Shown here piece after piece: positions 22,961 to 32,320 of a stretch of DNA of 33,072 nucleotides (position 1 is the stretch's first letter; every line of letters begins with the position of its first letter). The notes under the pieces are model-generated. The model was not told the origin of the DNA and did not search any database. It saw only the letters and a program-made list of their open reading frames with translations. Made by a program: the position numbers and the translations under genes. Source of the DNA: Anoxybacillus mongoliensis (GTDB lineage Bacteria > Bacillota > Bacilli > Bacillales > Anoxybacillaceae); assembly GCF_014201515.1 (NCBI RefSeq), contig NZ_JACHEQ010000006.1:1-33072 (forward strand), written 5' to 3'.

Positions 22961-23656
22961 TTAATATTCAGCTGTTATGATTGGGGTGCCAATGACAACG
23001 GTCGTTCGCGCGCCCAATCCGTCTTGTCGTAACGCCAGTTGAAGATTCATTTGTTGTTGTCCGACAGAAAGTGACGTCTTCCACTGCTCAGTATATGCCG
23101 AGACAGAGACAAATGCCTCTTCACGTAATGATTCAATCGGTTGCGCTTGAAACGAAGCAAGCAAGCGAACCGCCTTGTCAAACAAAACACCTTTCATCTT
23201 ACCATCGAATTCCCCTGTAATACAAGTGAAAAATGTAGGTTTTACGAATAATTTTGTCGTTTGTCGGACGAGCGTGCGTTCGAGTTGTTTATTCCACGTT
23301 GAACCGGTTGCTTCATATAAAACAACAATCGTTTGATGATGAGCGACCGTGATGAGTTGAATCGTTTCAACGTAAGCGGAGGTTTCACGTTTGCCAATCA
23401 TCTTGTGCGGTTCAGCCGTCCAACGAAAAGAGGACCATGTTCTCACGTATTGTTGGATCCAGTTGTGAGGGTCATTTGTAAGCACTTGCTCTTTGGCGTA
23501 GACGTTCCATCGTTTGAGGTGAATATGATGGGCTTCAAATACGCCAAGCATGTCGTTCATTTTCGTTATTTCTTCATCGACACGTTCACCATCATACATC
23601 CGATAACCACTTAATAACAAACAAAAAATAACGAGTGCCAACCATCTTTTTTTCAT
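22961..23656 (-). CDS. ywmB: YwmB family protein
   Basis: 231 residues with an N-terminal hydrophobic segment ([15 protein letters not shown]) that looks like a signal peptide or anchor, then a soluble mixed alpha/beta domain with two similar halves. It is recognised as YwmB mainly by context (between ywzB and murA) and by overall length. Function is unknown; homologues have a TATA-box-binding-protein-like fold, but the exported N-terminus argues against a DNA role here. ATG 23656 follows AAGGG. It lies 31 bases before murA with no terminator between, so the two may be co-transcribed. Confidence 0.85.
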   Translation of the reverse strand: MKKRWLALVIFCLLLSGYRMYDGERVDEEITKMNDMLGVFEAHHIHLKRWNVYAKEQVLTNDPHNWIQQYVRTWSSFRWTAEPHKMIGKRETSAYVETIQLITVAHHQTIVVLYEATGSTWNKQLERTLVRQTTKLFVKPTFFTCITGEFDGKMKGVLFDKAVRLLASFQAQPIESLREEAFVSVSAYTEQWKTSLSVGQQQMNLQLALRQDGLGARTTVVIGTPIITAEY

Positions 23657-23738
23657 CTCTTTTCCCTTCCTCTCCTTAGCTTTTATTGTTGCCAGATCGG
23701 AAGGGAAGATACGTAAAAAAAATCGACAATGCTCGCGT

Positions 23739-23969
23739 CTAAAGTAAAAATGGCAACTGGCGCGACCAACGTAAATAATCTAAAAAGAAGTTACTTACTA
23801 ATGAGCCGATCGCAATCGTCAAAAGAATATAAAATACACGCGCTTGAATGATGCGATTCGGTTTAAAAATAACTTCAAGTCGCACCGCTTGTAACGTCCA
23901 CCACGTCACTGTAATGAAAAATACGTGCGACAATAAACTAATTAACGCTTCTTGTCCAAATGTTTCCAT
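23739..23969 (-). CDS. ywzB: YwzB family membrane protein (DUF1146)
   Basis: 76 residues with two membrane helices (about 8-25 and 45-63), the DUF1146 layout; VTWWTLQAVRLEVIFKPN between the helices is the conserved part. Function unknown. ATG 23969 has AAAGGAGG upstream; a longer frame to 24017 reads back through the nuoN terminator. In bacilli this gene usually sits between a respiratory operon (atp or nuo) and ywmB, as here. Confidence 0.9.
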   Translation of the reverse strand: METFGQEALISLLSHVFFITVTWWTLQAVRLEVIFKPNRIIQARVFYILLTIAIGSLVSNFFLDYLRWSRQLPFLL

Positions 23970-23989
23970 GTCCACTCCTCCTTTAACAT

Positions 23990-24018
23990 AAAAAATGGAA
24001 GGGTACACCCCTCCCATT
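23990..24018 (-). terminator. Terminator of the nuo operon
   Basis: On the minus strand AATGGGAGGGGT and ACCCTTCCATT form an imperfect 11-bp stem with a short loop, followed by TTTTTATG, just after the nuoN stop. It marks the end of the complex I transcript. Confidence 0.85.
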
Positions 24019-24025
24019 ATACGTC

Positions 24026-25528
24026 TTATTGAAGAAAATCGCTAAAATGTTCAAACGGTGCAAGGAAATCGTAGGCGATGTTTGGAAACACCCCTAATAA
24101 AACAGTGCCGATGACACAAATAACGACAACGGCAATGACCCCAGGTGGCCACTCTAATCGATGGGTATGTTCGACCGGTCGGAAAAACATTTGAACGAAA
24201 ATACCGAAATAATATACGTACGATACAACTGTCGTGACCACCATAATGGATGCGAGCACATAATGGGCTGGCTCAACGACGAATGCACCGAGGAAAATGT
24301 TCATTTTCCCGATAAATCCAGCCGTCCCCGGAATGCCCGCAAGCGATAGTAAAAAGATTGTCATCGCTATCGCCATGAGCGGTGAGCGACGGTACAAGCC
24401 CGCAAATATGCTCACGTCTTCATCATCGTGATGCTGAGAGACGACTTGTAAAATCGCAAACGCCCCAATAGTCATAAACAAGTACGCCAACAAGTAAAAC
24501 CAAATCGCTTCAAACATAAACATCGATAAGCTCGCCAAAGCGACTAGTACATAACCTGCATGTGCCACGCTTGAATATGCGAGCATACGCTTTACGTTCC
24601 GTTGCCGAAGCGCAATTGTATTGCCAATAATCATCGTTGCGCCTGCCAAAAAAGCAATGTATGGCGCAAGCGTCATAAGCATCGAAGCCGAACTTCCTGA
24701 TGGCGTTTGAGCAAATACGGAAACGATGACACGCAACACGATAACAAATCCAGCTGTTTTAGAGACAACGCTTAAGAAAGAAACGACTGGAGTTGTCGCG
24801 CCTTGATACACATCTGGCGCCCACATATGAAACGGAGCAGCTGCTAATTTAAAAGATAGCCCAACAAACGTAAGCAAAAAGGCGAGCGATAAAATGTATT
24901 GATGATTTTCATCATACGTGCTTGCAAGCTGCCCAGCAATTTCTTTTATATTCGTCGATCCGGTGAAGCCAAATATGTAGCTCATCCCGAACAACGTGAT
25001 AGCTGTTGCGATGCTTCCAGTAATGACATATTTTAAAGCTGCTTCATTGGCTAATGTATGTTTTTTCCGAATCGCGACGAGAATATAGGAAGAAAGCGAC
25101 AATAATTCAAGGCCGATAAACAACGTAATGAGATCACCGCTTGATGTCATCATCATTGCACCAAGAAGCGCAGTTAAGAACAAGTAGTAAAACTCACCGC
25201 GATACGCAATGCGCTCTTTCGGTTCATAATGAAGAGCAAGCAATAAAACGAGCGCACTACCAATGAGCAATAACGCTTTAAATGATTTGGCGAACGAATC
25301 GAGACGGAACGTATCACCTAAAATGGACGTGACATCACTCGTCCATAAACCAAGGAGCGATACGAATGAAACGGCGACGCCAACGAAAGCGAATAAACCA
25401 AGGAGACGCCGACTACGATTTTCCGGCATAAATAGGTCGATGAGTGAGAGCGCAACTGCCACACCAAGAATGATAAATTCCGGCATCATGACGCCCCATT
25501 CATAGCTAAGTAATGTTTCGAAATCCAT
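24026..25528 (-). CDS. nuoN: NADH-quinone oxidoreductase-type subunit N
   Basis: 500-residue antiporter-like membrane subunit of complex I with about fourteen helices. The proton-channel region reads KLAAAPFHMWAPDVYQGATT, holding the conserved Lys and His, followed by PVVSFLSVVSKTAGF. It forms a proton-pumping unit of the membrane arm. ATG 25528 lies four bases after the nuoM stop, preceded by GGGGG. Last gene of the operon. Confidence 0.96.
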   Translation of the reverse strand: MDFETLLSYEWGVMMPEFIILGVAVALSLIDLFMPENRSRRLLGLFAFVGVAVSFVSLLGLWTSDVTSILGDTFRLDSFAKSFKALLLIGSALVLLLALHYEPKERIAYRGEFYYLFLTALLGAMMMTSSGDLITLFIGLELLSLSSYILVAIRKKHTLANEAALKYVITGSIATAITLFGMSYIFGFTGSTNIKEIAGQLASTYDENHQYILSLAFLLTFVGLSFKLAAAPFHMWAPDVYQGATTPVVSFLSVVSKTAGFVIVLRVIVSVFAQTPSGSSASMLMTLAPYIAFLAGATMIIGNTIALRQRNVKRMLAYSSVAHAGYVLVALASLSMFMFEAIWFYLLAYLFMTIGAFAILQVVSQHHDDEDVSIFAGLYRRSPLMAIAMTIFLLSLAGIPGTAGFIGKMNIFLGAFVVEPAHYVLASIMVVTTVVSYVYYFGIFVQMFFRPVEHTHRLEWPPGVIAVVVICVIGTVLLGVFPNIAYDFLAPFEHFSDFLQ

Positions 25529-25532
25529 CTCA

Positions 25533-27044
25533 TCAACCCCCTAATCCGTTCATCATCGTTTCAATCGTTGTTTGTAGTGGCATCGCCAATACGTTCGGAT
25601 ATACCCCGATGATGACAATAAGAAGCAGTAAACTAATTGCCGGCACCCATTCGATGCCTCGTAAATCGGACACGTTTGACACCGTTGTTTGTCCGAACGT
25701 CATGCCAAGTACAGCACGTAATAAATACACAGCGGTCATAATAATACCGAGCGTACCGATGGCAGCTAACCAAGGTGCTGCCTGAAATGCACCAACGAAC
25801 GCCATAAACTCGCTAATAAATCCGGACGTTCCTGGCAAACCGAGTGAAGCCATCGCACCGGCGAGAACAAAACCTGAAACGTACGGCATCGTCTTCGCCA
25901 AACCACCTAAACGAACAAGCGTCGTTGTACGCGTTCTTTCGTACATGACGCCAACGAAGAAGAATAAAAACGCTGCGATAAATCCGTGTGACACTGCTTG
26001 AAAGATTGCCCCTTGTACTCCTGCCTCGTTGAGCGAGCCGAGCCCAATTAATACAATGCCCATATGCGATACACTCGAATAAGCGAGCACCATTTTAAAG
26101 TCGGTTTGTCTAAGCGCTAAAAACGCACCGTACAACAAGTTGACAATACCGAAAACAATAAGCGATGTCGAAAATTGTTGGAATTGCCCGGGAAATAATC
26201 CGAATGCGAATCGAACAAGACCAAAAGCACCAATTTTTAACAAAACCCCTGCATGCAGCATGACGACTGATGGTGGCGCTTGAACATGCACGCGCAACAT
26301 CCAACGATGAAGTGGCACGATCGGCAATTTTACTCCAAATGCAACAAGCAATGCAATAAATAAACCGTAACGAAGATCGTCGGAAATTGGCGAAATTGTT
26401 TGTACCGCTGGGTTAGTTAATATGTAGCGTAACTCCGCAATGTTTGATGTGCCGGTGCGCGCAAACAATACCGCAATAACGATCAATAAGACAGCGGAAC
26501 CGAGACCGTTATAAATTAAATAACTGTAGGCTGCTTTTTCTTTTTCGAAATACCCCCATTTTCCGATTAAGAAAAACATCGGAATGAGCGTCAACTCAAA
26601 AAAGATGAAAAAGAGTACAAGGTTGCTAGCAGCAAATACGCCAAGCATACCGATTTCAAGCAATAAAAACAGTTGAAAATACCCTTTCCACTCTTTTTGG
26701 ATGGATGTAGAAGCGATCGCCGCAAGCGTTGCTAAAATGGTCGTTAAAACGATCATGACAAGCGCGAAACCGTCCACATGAAGTTCATATGCGACAGTAA
26801 AATCCGTCTCCTTTAAAAACGGGAACTCACCAAATTGAATCCATGATCGTTTTTCCGTTAACTTGCTTATATCATAACCGTTTTGATATTGCCAAAACGC
26901 AAACAACGATAAGCATAACGATGGCAACGTTGCCAACACACCAAGCCATTTAATCGCTTTTTCTTGCTCTTTCGAAAGAAGCGAAAGAACGAGTATACCT
27001 AAAAGCGGGGAGAAAATTAAGAGCGATAAAAAGTATGGCTGCAT
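25533..27044 (-). CDS. nuoM: NADH-quinone oxidoreductase-type subunit M
   Basis: 503-residue antiporter-like subunit with about fourteen helices. The central segment GVKLPIVPLHRWMLRVHVQA with APPSVVMLHAGVLLKIGAFG matches the NuoM channel region, and the conserved Glu of helix 5 is in FIFFELTLIPMFFLIGKWG. The start codon overlaps the nuoL stop by one base, indicating translational coupling. Confidence 0.96.
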   Translation of the reverse strand: MQPYFLSLLIFSPLLGILVLSLLSKEQEKAIKWLGVLATLPSLCLSLFAFWQYQNGYDISKLTEKRSWIQFGEFPFLKETDFTVAYELHVDGFALVMIVLTTILATLAAIASTSIQKEWKGYFQLFLLLEIGMLGVFAASNLVLFFIFFELTLIPMFFLIGKWGYFEKEKAAYSYLIYNGLGSAVLLIVIAVLFARTGTSNIAELRYILTNPAVQTISPISDDLRYGLFIALLVAFGVKLPIVPLHRWMLRVHVQAPPSVVMLHAGVLLKIGAFGLVRFAFGLFPGQFQQFSTSLIVFGIVNLLYGAFLALRQTDFKMVLAYSSVSHMGIVLIGLGSLNEAGVQGAIFQAVSHGFIAAFLFFFVGVMYERTRTTTLVRLGGLAKTMPYVSGFVLAGAMASLGLPGTSGFISEFMAFVGAFQAAPWLAAIGTLGIIMTAVYLLRAVLGMTFGQTTVSNVSDLRGIEWVPAISLLLLIVIIGVYPNVLAMPLQTTIETMMNGLGG

Positions 27045-28900
27045 TATAAATACCCCCCTGTCACCGCAAAAATGACGACGAGAATCGCTAAAGCGACAAT
27101 CGTTACCGTACCGTACATTTGTACTTGCCCGTTTTGTAAACGTGAGCCGATTCGCCCAACACCGCGCGCTGTTGCTGCAAATAATTGTGCCAATCCCTCC
27201 ACAAGGAACCGATCGATATACTCAAACAACAAGCTAATAAACGATGCAGCTCGAATGACGGTAAGTCCGTAAAACTCGTCGATGTAATATTTGTTCATAA
27301 GCACGTTGTACGTGAGTGGGAAACGTGACGATAACCAGTCGCGCGCAATCGCACGTTTTCCATATATAAGCCATGCTAATGCGATTCCGCATAATGAAAC
27401 GATTGTCGCCACAATCATAATCCAGCTTGGACCTTCTGTATGGGCATGCCAGTTCGTTCCTTCTGTCAACCACTCACCTAAAAACGCTCCCCATGGTGTT
27501 TGCACATAACCAGAAACGACTGCGAGCACACCGAGCACGATCATCGGCAATACCATGACAGTTGGTGATTCATGCACATTATGAACATTTGTCCGCGCTT
27601 CACCTGCAAACACAAGGAAAAATAAGCGGAACATATAAAACGCTGTGAAAAAGGCAGCAATAACAGCGACAACAAATAAACCGACATGCCCGTGCGTCCA
27701 CGCGGCAATTAAAATTTCATCTTTGCTGAAAAAGCCTGAGAAAAACGGAAATCCGCTAATGGCTAACGTTCCGATTAAAAAGAGTGGAGCGGTCCATTTC
27801 ATTTTTTCCCATAATCCGCCCATTTGTTCAATATTTTGCGTATGCACCGCATGAATGACACTACCTGCCGCTAAAAAGAGCAACGCTTTAAAAAAGGCGT
27901 GTGTCATTAAGTGAAAGACGCCTGCCACGTACCCAGCAGAGCCGAGCGCTAACATCATGTAACCGAGCTGGCTAACGGTCGAATAGGCAAGCACCCGTTT
28001 AATGTCCGTTTGCACTAAGCCGATTGATGCTGCAAAAATGGCGGTAAATCCTCCGACATAAGCAACGGTCGTCATCGCCACTTCACTTGCTTCATAAAGC
28101 GGAAACAGCGTTGCCACTAAATATACTCCAGCAGCGACCATCGTTGCCGCATGAATTAATGCTGATACAGGCGTCGGACCTTCCATCGCATCCGGAAGCC
28201 ACGTATGAAGCGGAAATTGACCTGATTTTCCGATCGCACCGATAAAAATGAGAATGGCGCTTAACGTCATGATTGTCGTTGAAACATCCCCTTGTTGTAA
28301 CGCTGCAAAAATAGCTTCATATTCAAAGCTTTTCACTTCTAAGAACAATAAAATCATGCCGATCAACAACCCGACATCCCCGATGCGCGTCATAATGAAC
28401 GCTTTTTTCGCTGCAGCTTTTGCTTCTTCTTTGTAAAAATAAAATCCGATGAGTAAGAACGAGCCGAGACCGACAAGTTCCCAAAAAATATACGTTTGCA
28501 GTAAGTTTGGTGATACGACAAGCCCGAGCATCGCGAATGTAAACAATCCTAAATATGCGTAAAATACCGGGAAGCGCTCATCACCGTGCATATATCCTTT
28601 CGCATACGTATGTACGAGAAAACTAACAAGCGATACGACAACGAGCATCAATGCATTTAATGCATTCACTTCAAAGCCGACCGTTATATCCACATCCCCG
28701 ATTGTTAACCATGTATATGCTTGTTTGTATGTTGGTGACGTCCATCGCTCATACAACGCTCCGAGGGCGAAGACGAGCGAAAGAAGCGTCAACAACATTC
28801 CGACATACGCGCTTCGTTCTTTTAACTGCTTGCCCACAACAAGCAGCACAACAAACGATACGAAAGGAAAAAGCGGTATGAGCCATGCGTTTTCCATCAT
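27044..28900 (-). CDS. nuoL: NADH-quinone oxidoreductase-type subunit L
   Basis: 618-residue distal antiporter-like subunit. IGKSGQFPLHTWLPDAMEGP with TPVSALIHAATMVAAGVYLV is diagnostic. The C-terminal part contains the long amphipathic lateral-helix region and a last membrane helix (TIVALAILVVIFAVTGGYL). Start at the first of two adjacent ATG codons, 28900, after GGGGATG. A 58-bp gap separates it from nuoK, the largest gap in the operon in this window. Confidence 0.96.
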   Translation of the reverse strand: MMENAWLIPLFPFVSFVVLLVVGKQLKERSAYVGMLLTLLSLVFALGALYERWTSPTYKQAYTWLTIGDVDITVGFEVNALNALMLVVVSLVSFLVHTYAKGYMHGDERFPVFYAYLGLFTFAMLGLVVSPNLLQTYIFWELVGLGSFLLIGFYFYKEEAKAAAKKAFIMTRIGDVGLLIGMILLFLEVKSFEYEAIFAALQQGDVSTTIMTLSAILIFIGAIGKSGQFPLHTWLPDAMEGPTPVSALIHAATMVAAGVYLVATLFPLYEASEVAMTTVAYVGGFTAIFAASIGLVQTDIKRVLAYSTVSQLGYMMLALGSAGYVAGVFHLMTHAFFKALLFLAAGSVIHAVHTQNIEQMGGLWEKMKWTAPLFLIGTLAISGFPFFSGFFSKDEILIAAWTHGHVGLFVVAVIAAFFTAFYMFRLFFLVFAGEARTNVHNVHESPTVMVLPMIVLGVLAVVSGYVQTPWGAFLGEWLTEGTNWHAHTEGPSWIMIVATIVSLCGIALAWLIYGKRAIARDWLSSRFPLTYNVLMNKYYIDEFYGLTVIRAASFISLLFEYIDRFLVEGLAQLFAATARGVGRIGSRLQNGQVQMYGTVTIVALAILVVIFAVTGGYL

Positions 28901-28958
28901 CGTTCAATCATCCCCTTTTTCAGGTGCATTTATATGTAACCCCTTTGTTTCCCATCCT

Positions 28959-29270
28959 TTATCGTTTCATCGAATCGACTTCATCAATATGAATCGTTTT
29001 GCGATTGCGGTATAGCGCAATTAAAATAGCTAATCCAACCGCTGCTTCTGCCGCGGCAACAGTAATCGTAAAGAGCGAAAACACTTGACCTGTAATGCCT
29101 GGGTTAACCCCATACTTGCTAAATGCGACTAAATTGATGTTTACAGCATTTAACATAAGTTCAATACAAATGAGTACGATTACTGTATTGCGTTTTGTTA
29201 ACGCTCCGTACAATCCGATGCAAAATAACAGAAGCGCAAATACGAGATAGGCGGATAACGGTACACTCAT
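28959..29270 (-). CDS. nuoK: NADH-quinone oxidoreductase-type subunit K
   Basis: 103-residue, three-helix subunit. Conserved membrane glutamates lie in [20 protein letters not shown] and in [20 protein letters not shown], the residues that carry protons in NuoK. The ATG overlaps the nuoJ stop (ATGA-type), so the two are translationally coupled. Confidence 0.97.
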   Translation of the reverse strand: MSVPLSAYLVFALLLFCIGLYGALTKRNTVIVLICIELMLNAVNINLVAFSKYGVNPGITGQVFSLFTITVAAAEAAVGLAILIALYRNRKTIHIDEVDSMKR

Positions 29271-29776
29271 TCTCCCGCCTCCTTATCATCTTTTTTCGCT
29301 AAAATGACCGCACCAATTAATGCGACAAGCAACAAAACAGACGCAAGTTCAAACGGAATGACGTACTTCGAATATATCGCGATTCCGATTTGTTCCGTAT
29401 TTTTATCATGAAGCCCAACTGCTTCACTGCCAAAGTCAAGCGTGCGAATGCCAATATACATCACCGCACCAAAAGCAACTGTACCGAGCAAAGCGAACGC
29501 TTTTCGAAGCGGGCTACCTGTCGATTGCCCGTCATCTTGATGACGCGTAAGCATAATGCCAAACAACATAATGATCGTAATCGCCCCCGAATAAATAAGC
29601 ACTTGAACAGCCGCGACAAATTCAGCCGATAAAAGCACATAAATGCCGGCGATGCTGACGAACGTAAAGACGAGTGCCACGACCATATGGACGACTTTGT
29701 TTAAATTTAACATAAAGATGCCGCCGCCAAGCGCAATGAGCGCAAGAACGAAAAAAGCAATATATTGTCCACTCAT
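29267..29776 (-). CDS. nuoJ: NADH-quinone oxidoreductase-type subunit J
   Basis: 169 residues, five helices. The helix-3 motif [20 protein letters not shown] and [10 protein letters not shown] identify NuoJ; helix 3 contains the pi-bulge important for coupling. The start overlaps the nuoI stop and the end overlaps the nuoK start. Confidence 0.96.
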   Translation of the reverse strand: MSGQYIAFFVLALIALGGGIFMLNLNKVVHMVVALVFTFVSIAGIYVLLSAEFVAAVQVLIYSGAITIIMLFGIMLTRHQDDGQSTGSPLRKAFALLGTVAFGAVMYIGIRTLDFGSEAVGLHDKNTEQIGIAIYSKYVIPFELASVLLLVALIGAVILAKKDDKEAGE

Positions 29777-30192
29777 GGCTTATTCACCTTCCGCACGTTC
29801 GTATCGTTTTCATCAAGCCACGTTAAATCTTTAAATAACTCGTCGCGACTATATTCCGCTAATTCAAAGTTGTTCGTCATGACAATCGCCTCTGTCGGAC
29901 ATACTTCGGTGCACAAATCGCATAAAATACAAATTTCAAAGTTAATGTCGTACGTATCAATAATTTTTCCTTTTTTCGTCGGATCCGGATGTTTTTTACC
30001 CGTTAACTGAATGCAGTCGGTCGGGCAAATATTTGCGCACTGATTACAAACGATGCATTTTTCCGGATAAAACTTTTGAATGCCGCGAAAGCGATCCGGC
30101 AGCGGAAGCGGTTCATTCGGATAATCGTACGTCACTTTTTCTTTTGTTAAGTTTTTCAGCGTATACGCTAATCCTTTCATTAAACCGAGCAT
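29773..30192 (-). CDS. nuoI: NADH-quinone oxidoreductase-type subunit I (2x[4Fe-4S])
   Basis: 139-residue peripheral-arm ferredoxin-like subunit. Two cluster motifs are intact: CIVCNQCANICPTDC (Cys 46, 49, 52, 56) and CILCDLCTEVCPTEA (Cys 88, 91, 94, 98). They carry clusters N6a and N6b, which pass electrons towards the quinone site. In complexes lacking NuoEFG this subunit lies near the electron entry point. ATG 30192 has AAGGTGGG upstream, 20 bases after the nuoH stop. Confidence 0.97.
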   Translation of the reverse strand: MLGLMKGLAYTLKNLTKEKVTYDYPNEPLPLPDRFRGIQKFYPEKCIVCNQCANICPTDCIQLTGKKHPDPTKKGKIIDTYDINFEICILCDLCTEVCPTEAIVMTNNFELAEYSRDELFKDLTWLDENDTNVRKVNKP

Positions 30193-30214
30193 TTCTGCCC
30201 ACCCACCTTTTTAT

Positions 30215-31219
30215 TTAAAAAAATAGTTGTTTTACAAGAGCTGTCACAAAAATATTCACGAGCGCCACAGGCAATAACACTTTCCAACCAAATTCCATCA
30301 ATTGATCGGCACGCACACGCGGAAACGTAATGCGAAACCAAATGAATAAAAAGACGACAACGCTAAATTTTAATGCAAACCAAACAGCTCCTGGAATAAA
30401 ACCGAGAAACGGAAGCGGATGCCATCCCCCTAAAAAGAGCACGGTCGTTAATGCCGCCATCGCAAAAAAGTACACGTACTCTGCAAGCATGAAAAACGCC
30501 CAGCGGAAGCCAGAATATTCAACATGGAATCCCGCGACAAGTTCCGATTCAGCTTCTGGTAAGTCAAACGGCGTCCGATTTAACTCTGCCACAGCTGCGA
30601 CAAGAAAAACGAGAAACCCAATCGGCTGTACAACGATAAACCAAACATCTTTTTGCGCTTCAACAATGTCGTTTAAGTTTAAGCTTCCTGATAACAAAAT
30701 GACACCAATGACAGACATGACAAGCGGCACTTCGTATGAAATCATTTGTGCAGCTGCACGCATGCCTCCCAGCAATGCATATTTGTTGTTTGACGCCCAT
30801 GCACCTGTCACAACCCCGATGGTCGTTAATCCAGAAACGGCAATGTAATACAACAACCCTACACCAATATCAGCAAATTGCAATGCATCCGTAAACGGCA
30901 ACGCTGCAAGTACCATAAAAGCAGGAGCAAACGCAATGACCGGTGCTAAAATGAACAACGGACGATCTGCAGCTTTTGGAATCGTATCTTCTTTCAACAG
31001 TAGCTTTAACACGTCAGCAACTGTTTGGAGTAATCCCCAGCGACCTCCAACTTGGTTCGGCCCGATGCGTCCTTGCATAAATCCCATCACTTTTCGTTCG
31101 GCTAAAATGCCGTACGTGACAAACCCTAACACAACGAGCAACAGCCCTACGCCAATCGCAAAGAAAATGGCGACATTCGTCCAGCTCGGCGTCGACTGCA
31201 AAAGTTGTTCCATCATCAT
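30215..31219 (-). CDS. nuoH: NADH-quinone oxidoreductase-type subunit H
   Basis: 334-residue, eight-helix subunit linking the arms and forming part of the quinone tunnel. AERKVMGFMQGRIGPNQVG is the loop at the quinone site; AELNRTPFDLPEAESELVAG is the acidic E-channel loop, followed by FHVEYSGFRWAFFMLAEY. The start ATG 31219 overlaps the nuoD stop (31216). nuoH directly follows nuoD, with no nuoE, F or G between. Confidence 0.97.
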   Translation of the reverse strand: MMMEQLLQSTPSWTNVAIFFAIGVGLLLVVLGFVTYGILAERKVMGFMQGRIGPNQVGGRWGLLQTVADVLKLLLKEDTIPKAADRPLFILAPVIAFAPAFMVLAALPFTDALQFADIGVGLLYYIAVSGLTTIGVVTGAWASNNKYALLGGMRAAAQMISYEVPLVMSVIGVILLSGSLNLNDIVEAQKDVWFIVVQPIGFLVFLVAAVAELNRTPFDLPEAESELVAGFHVEYSGFRWAFFMLAEYVYFFAMAALTTVLFLGGWHPLPFLGFIPGAVWFALKFSVVVFLFIWFRITFPRVRADQLMEFGWKVLLPVALVNIFVTALVKQLFF

Positions 31220-32316
31220 CCATCGACCTCCCCAAGCACGATATCAATCGCGCCAAGTATCGCAATTAAATTCGCGATATTTTCCCCTTTTAGTAGTTTC
31301 GGAAGGATTTGCAAATTATAAAATGACGGTCGACGGAATTTTAAGCGATACGGCTCTTTTTTCCCGTCGCTCGCAATATAACAACCAATTTCTCCCCGCG
31401 GCGATTCGATGCGTACATACGCTTCACCCGGTGGCGCTTTAATGATTTTTGGCACTTTCGCCATAATTTCGCCGCCATCCGGAAACTGTTCGCACGCTTG
31501 CTCGATAATGCGAAGCGATTGCTCAATTTCAGCGAGACGGCATTCATAACGGGCGAAACAGTCACCTTCTGTGCGTACAGGTACATCAAAGTCAAACCGA
31601 TCATAAATCGAATACGGTTCGTCTTTTCTTAAATCCCATTTCACCCCTGTACAACGTAAATTAACGCCGCTTAACGAATAGGCTAACGCTTCTTCTTTCG
31701 TGTATTTGCCGACCCCGATGACGCGATTGCGGAAAATTTCGTTTCCTGTCACAAGTTCATGATAGCCTTCGAGCTGCTTACGCATATATGGAACGAACTG
31801 TTTGACTTTGTCGATCCATCCATCCGGGGCATCCCATTTTACCCCACCAACACGCATGTAGTTAAATGTGAGCCGCGCGCCTGATAATTCGTTTAATAGA
31901 TTAATAATCATCTCTCGTTCACGAAACGCATATAAAAACGGACTGACTGCGCCAATATCAAGCAAATACGTTCCCCACCAAACGAGGTGGCTCGCAATGC
32001 GACCAAGTTCCATCGCAAGCACACGTAAATATTCCGCCCGCTCTGGCACTTCAATGCCCATCATCGTTTCTACTGCATGACAAATGACGTAGTTGTTCGT
32101 CATCGCGGATAAATAGTCCATCCGGTCTGTATACGGGATGATTTGTGTATACTGCAAATTTTCTGCGATTTTTTCTGTCCCGCGATGAAGATAACCGATG
32201 ACGGGAGTCGCTTCTTTAATAATTTCCCCGTCAATTTTTAACACGAGGCGAAATACCCCATGCGTGCTCGGATGTTGTGGTCCGACGTTTAAAAGCATCT
32301 CCTCTGTTCTCAGCAC
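31216..32316 (-). CDS. nuoD: NADH-quinone oxidoreductase-type subunit D (49-kDa type)
   Basis: 366-residue hydrophilic subunit related to the large subunit of NiFe hydrogenases; it forms the quinone-binding site with NuoB. The quinone loop VGPQHPSTHGVFRLVLKIDG and GYLHRGTEKIAEN are intact. The nickel-ligand cysteines of hydrogenases are absent, as expected. The start is GTG 32316 with AGGGG from the nuoC end as ribosome site, four bases after the nuoC stop. Confidence 0.97.
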   Translation of the reverse strand: MLRTEEMLLNVGPQHPSTHGVFRLVLKIDGEIIKEATPVIGYLHRGTEKIAENLQYTQIIPYTDRMDYLSAMTNNYVICHAVETMMGIEVPERAEYLRVLAMELGRIASHLVWWGTYLLDIGAVSPFLYAFREREMIINLLNELSGARLTFNYMRVGGVKWDAPDGWIDKVKQFVPYMRKQLEGYHELVTGNEIFRNRVIGVGKYTKEEALAYSLSGVNLRCTGVKWDLRKDEPYSIYDRFDFDVPVRTEGDCFARYECRLAEIEQSLRIIEQACEQFPDGGEIMAKVPKIIKAPPGEAYVRIESPRGEIGCYIASDGKKEPYRLKFRRPSFYNLQILPKLLKGENIANLIAILGAIDIVLGEVDG

Positions 32317-32320
32317 GTCC

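Noticed and set aside
23726-23735. Spo0A-like TTGTCGAT near ywmB/ywzB
   Set aside because: One mismatch in the core heptamer and no promoter context; within chance expectation.
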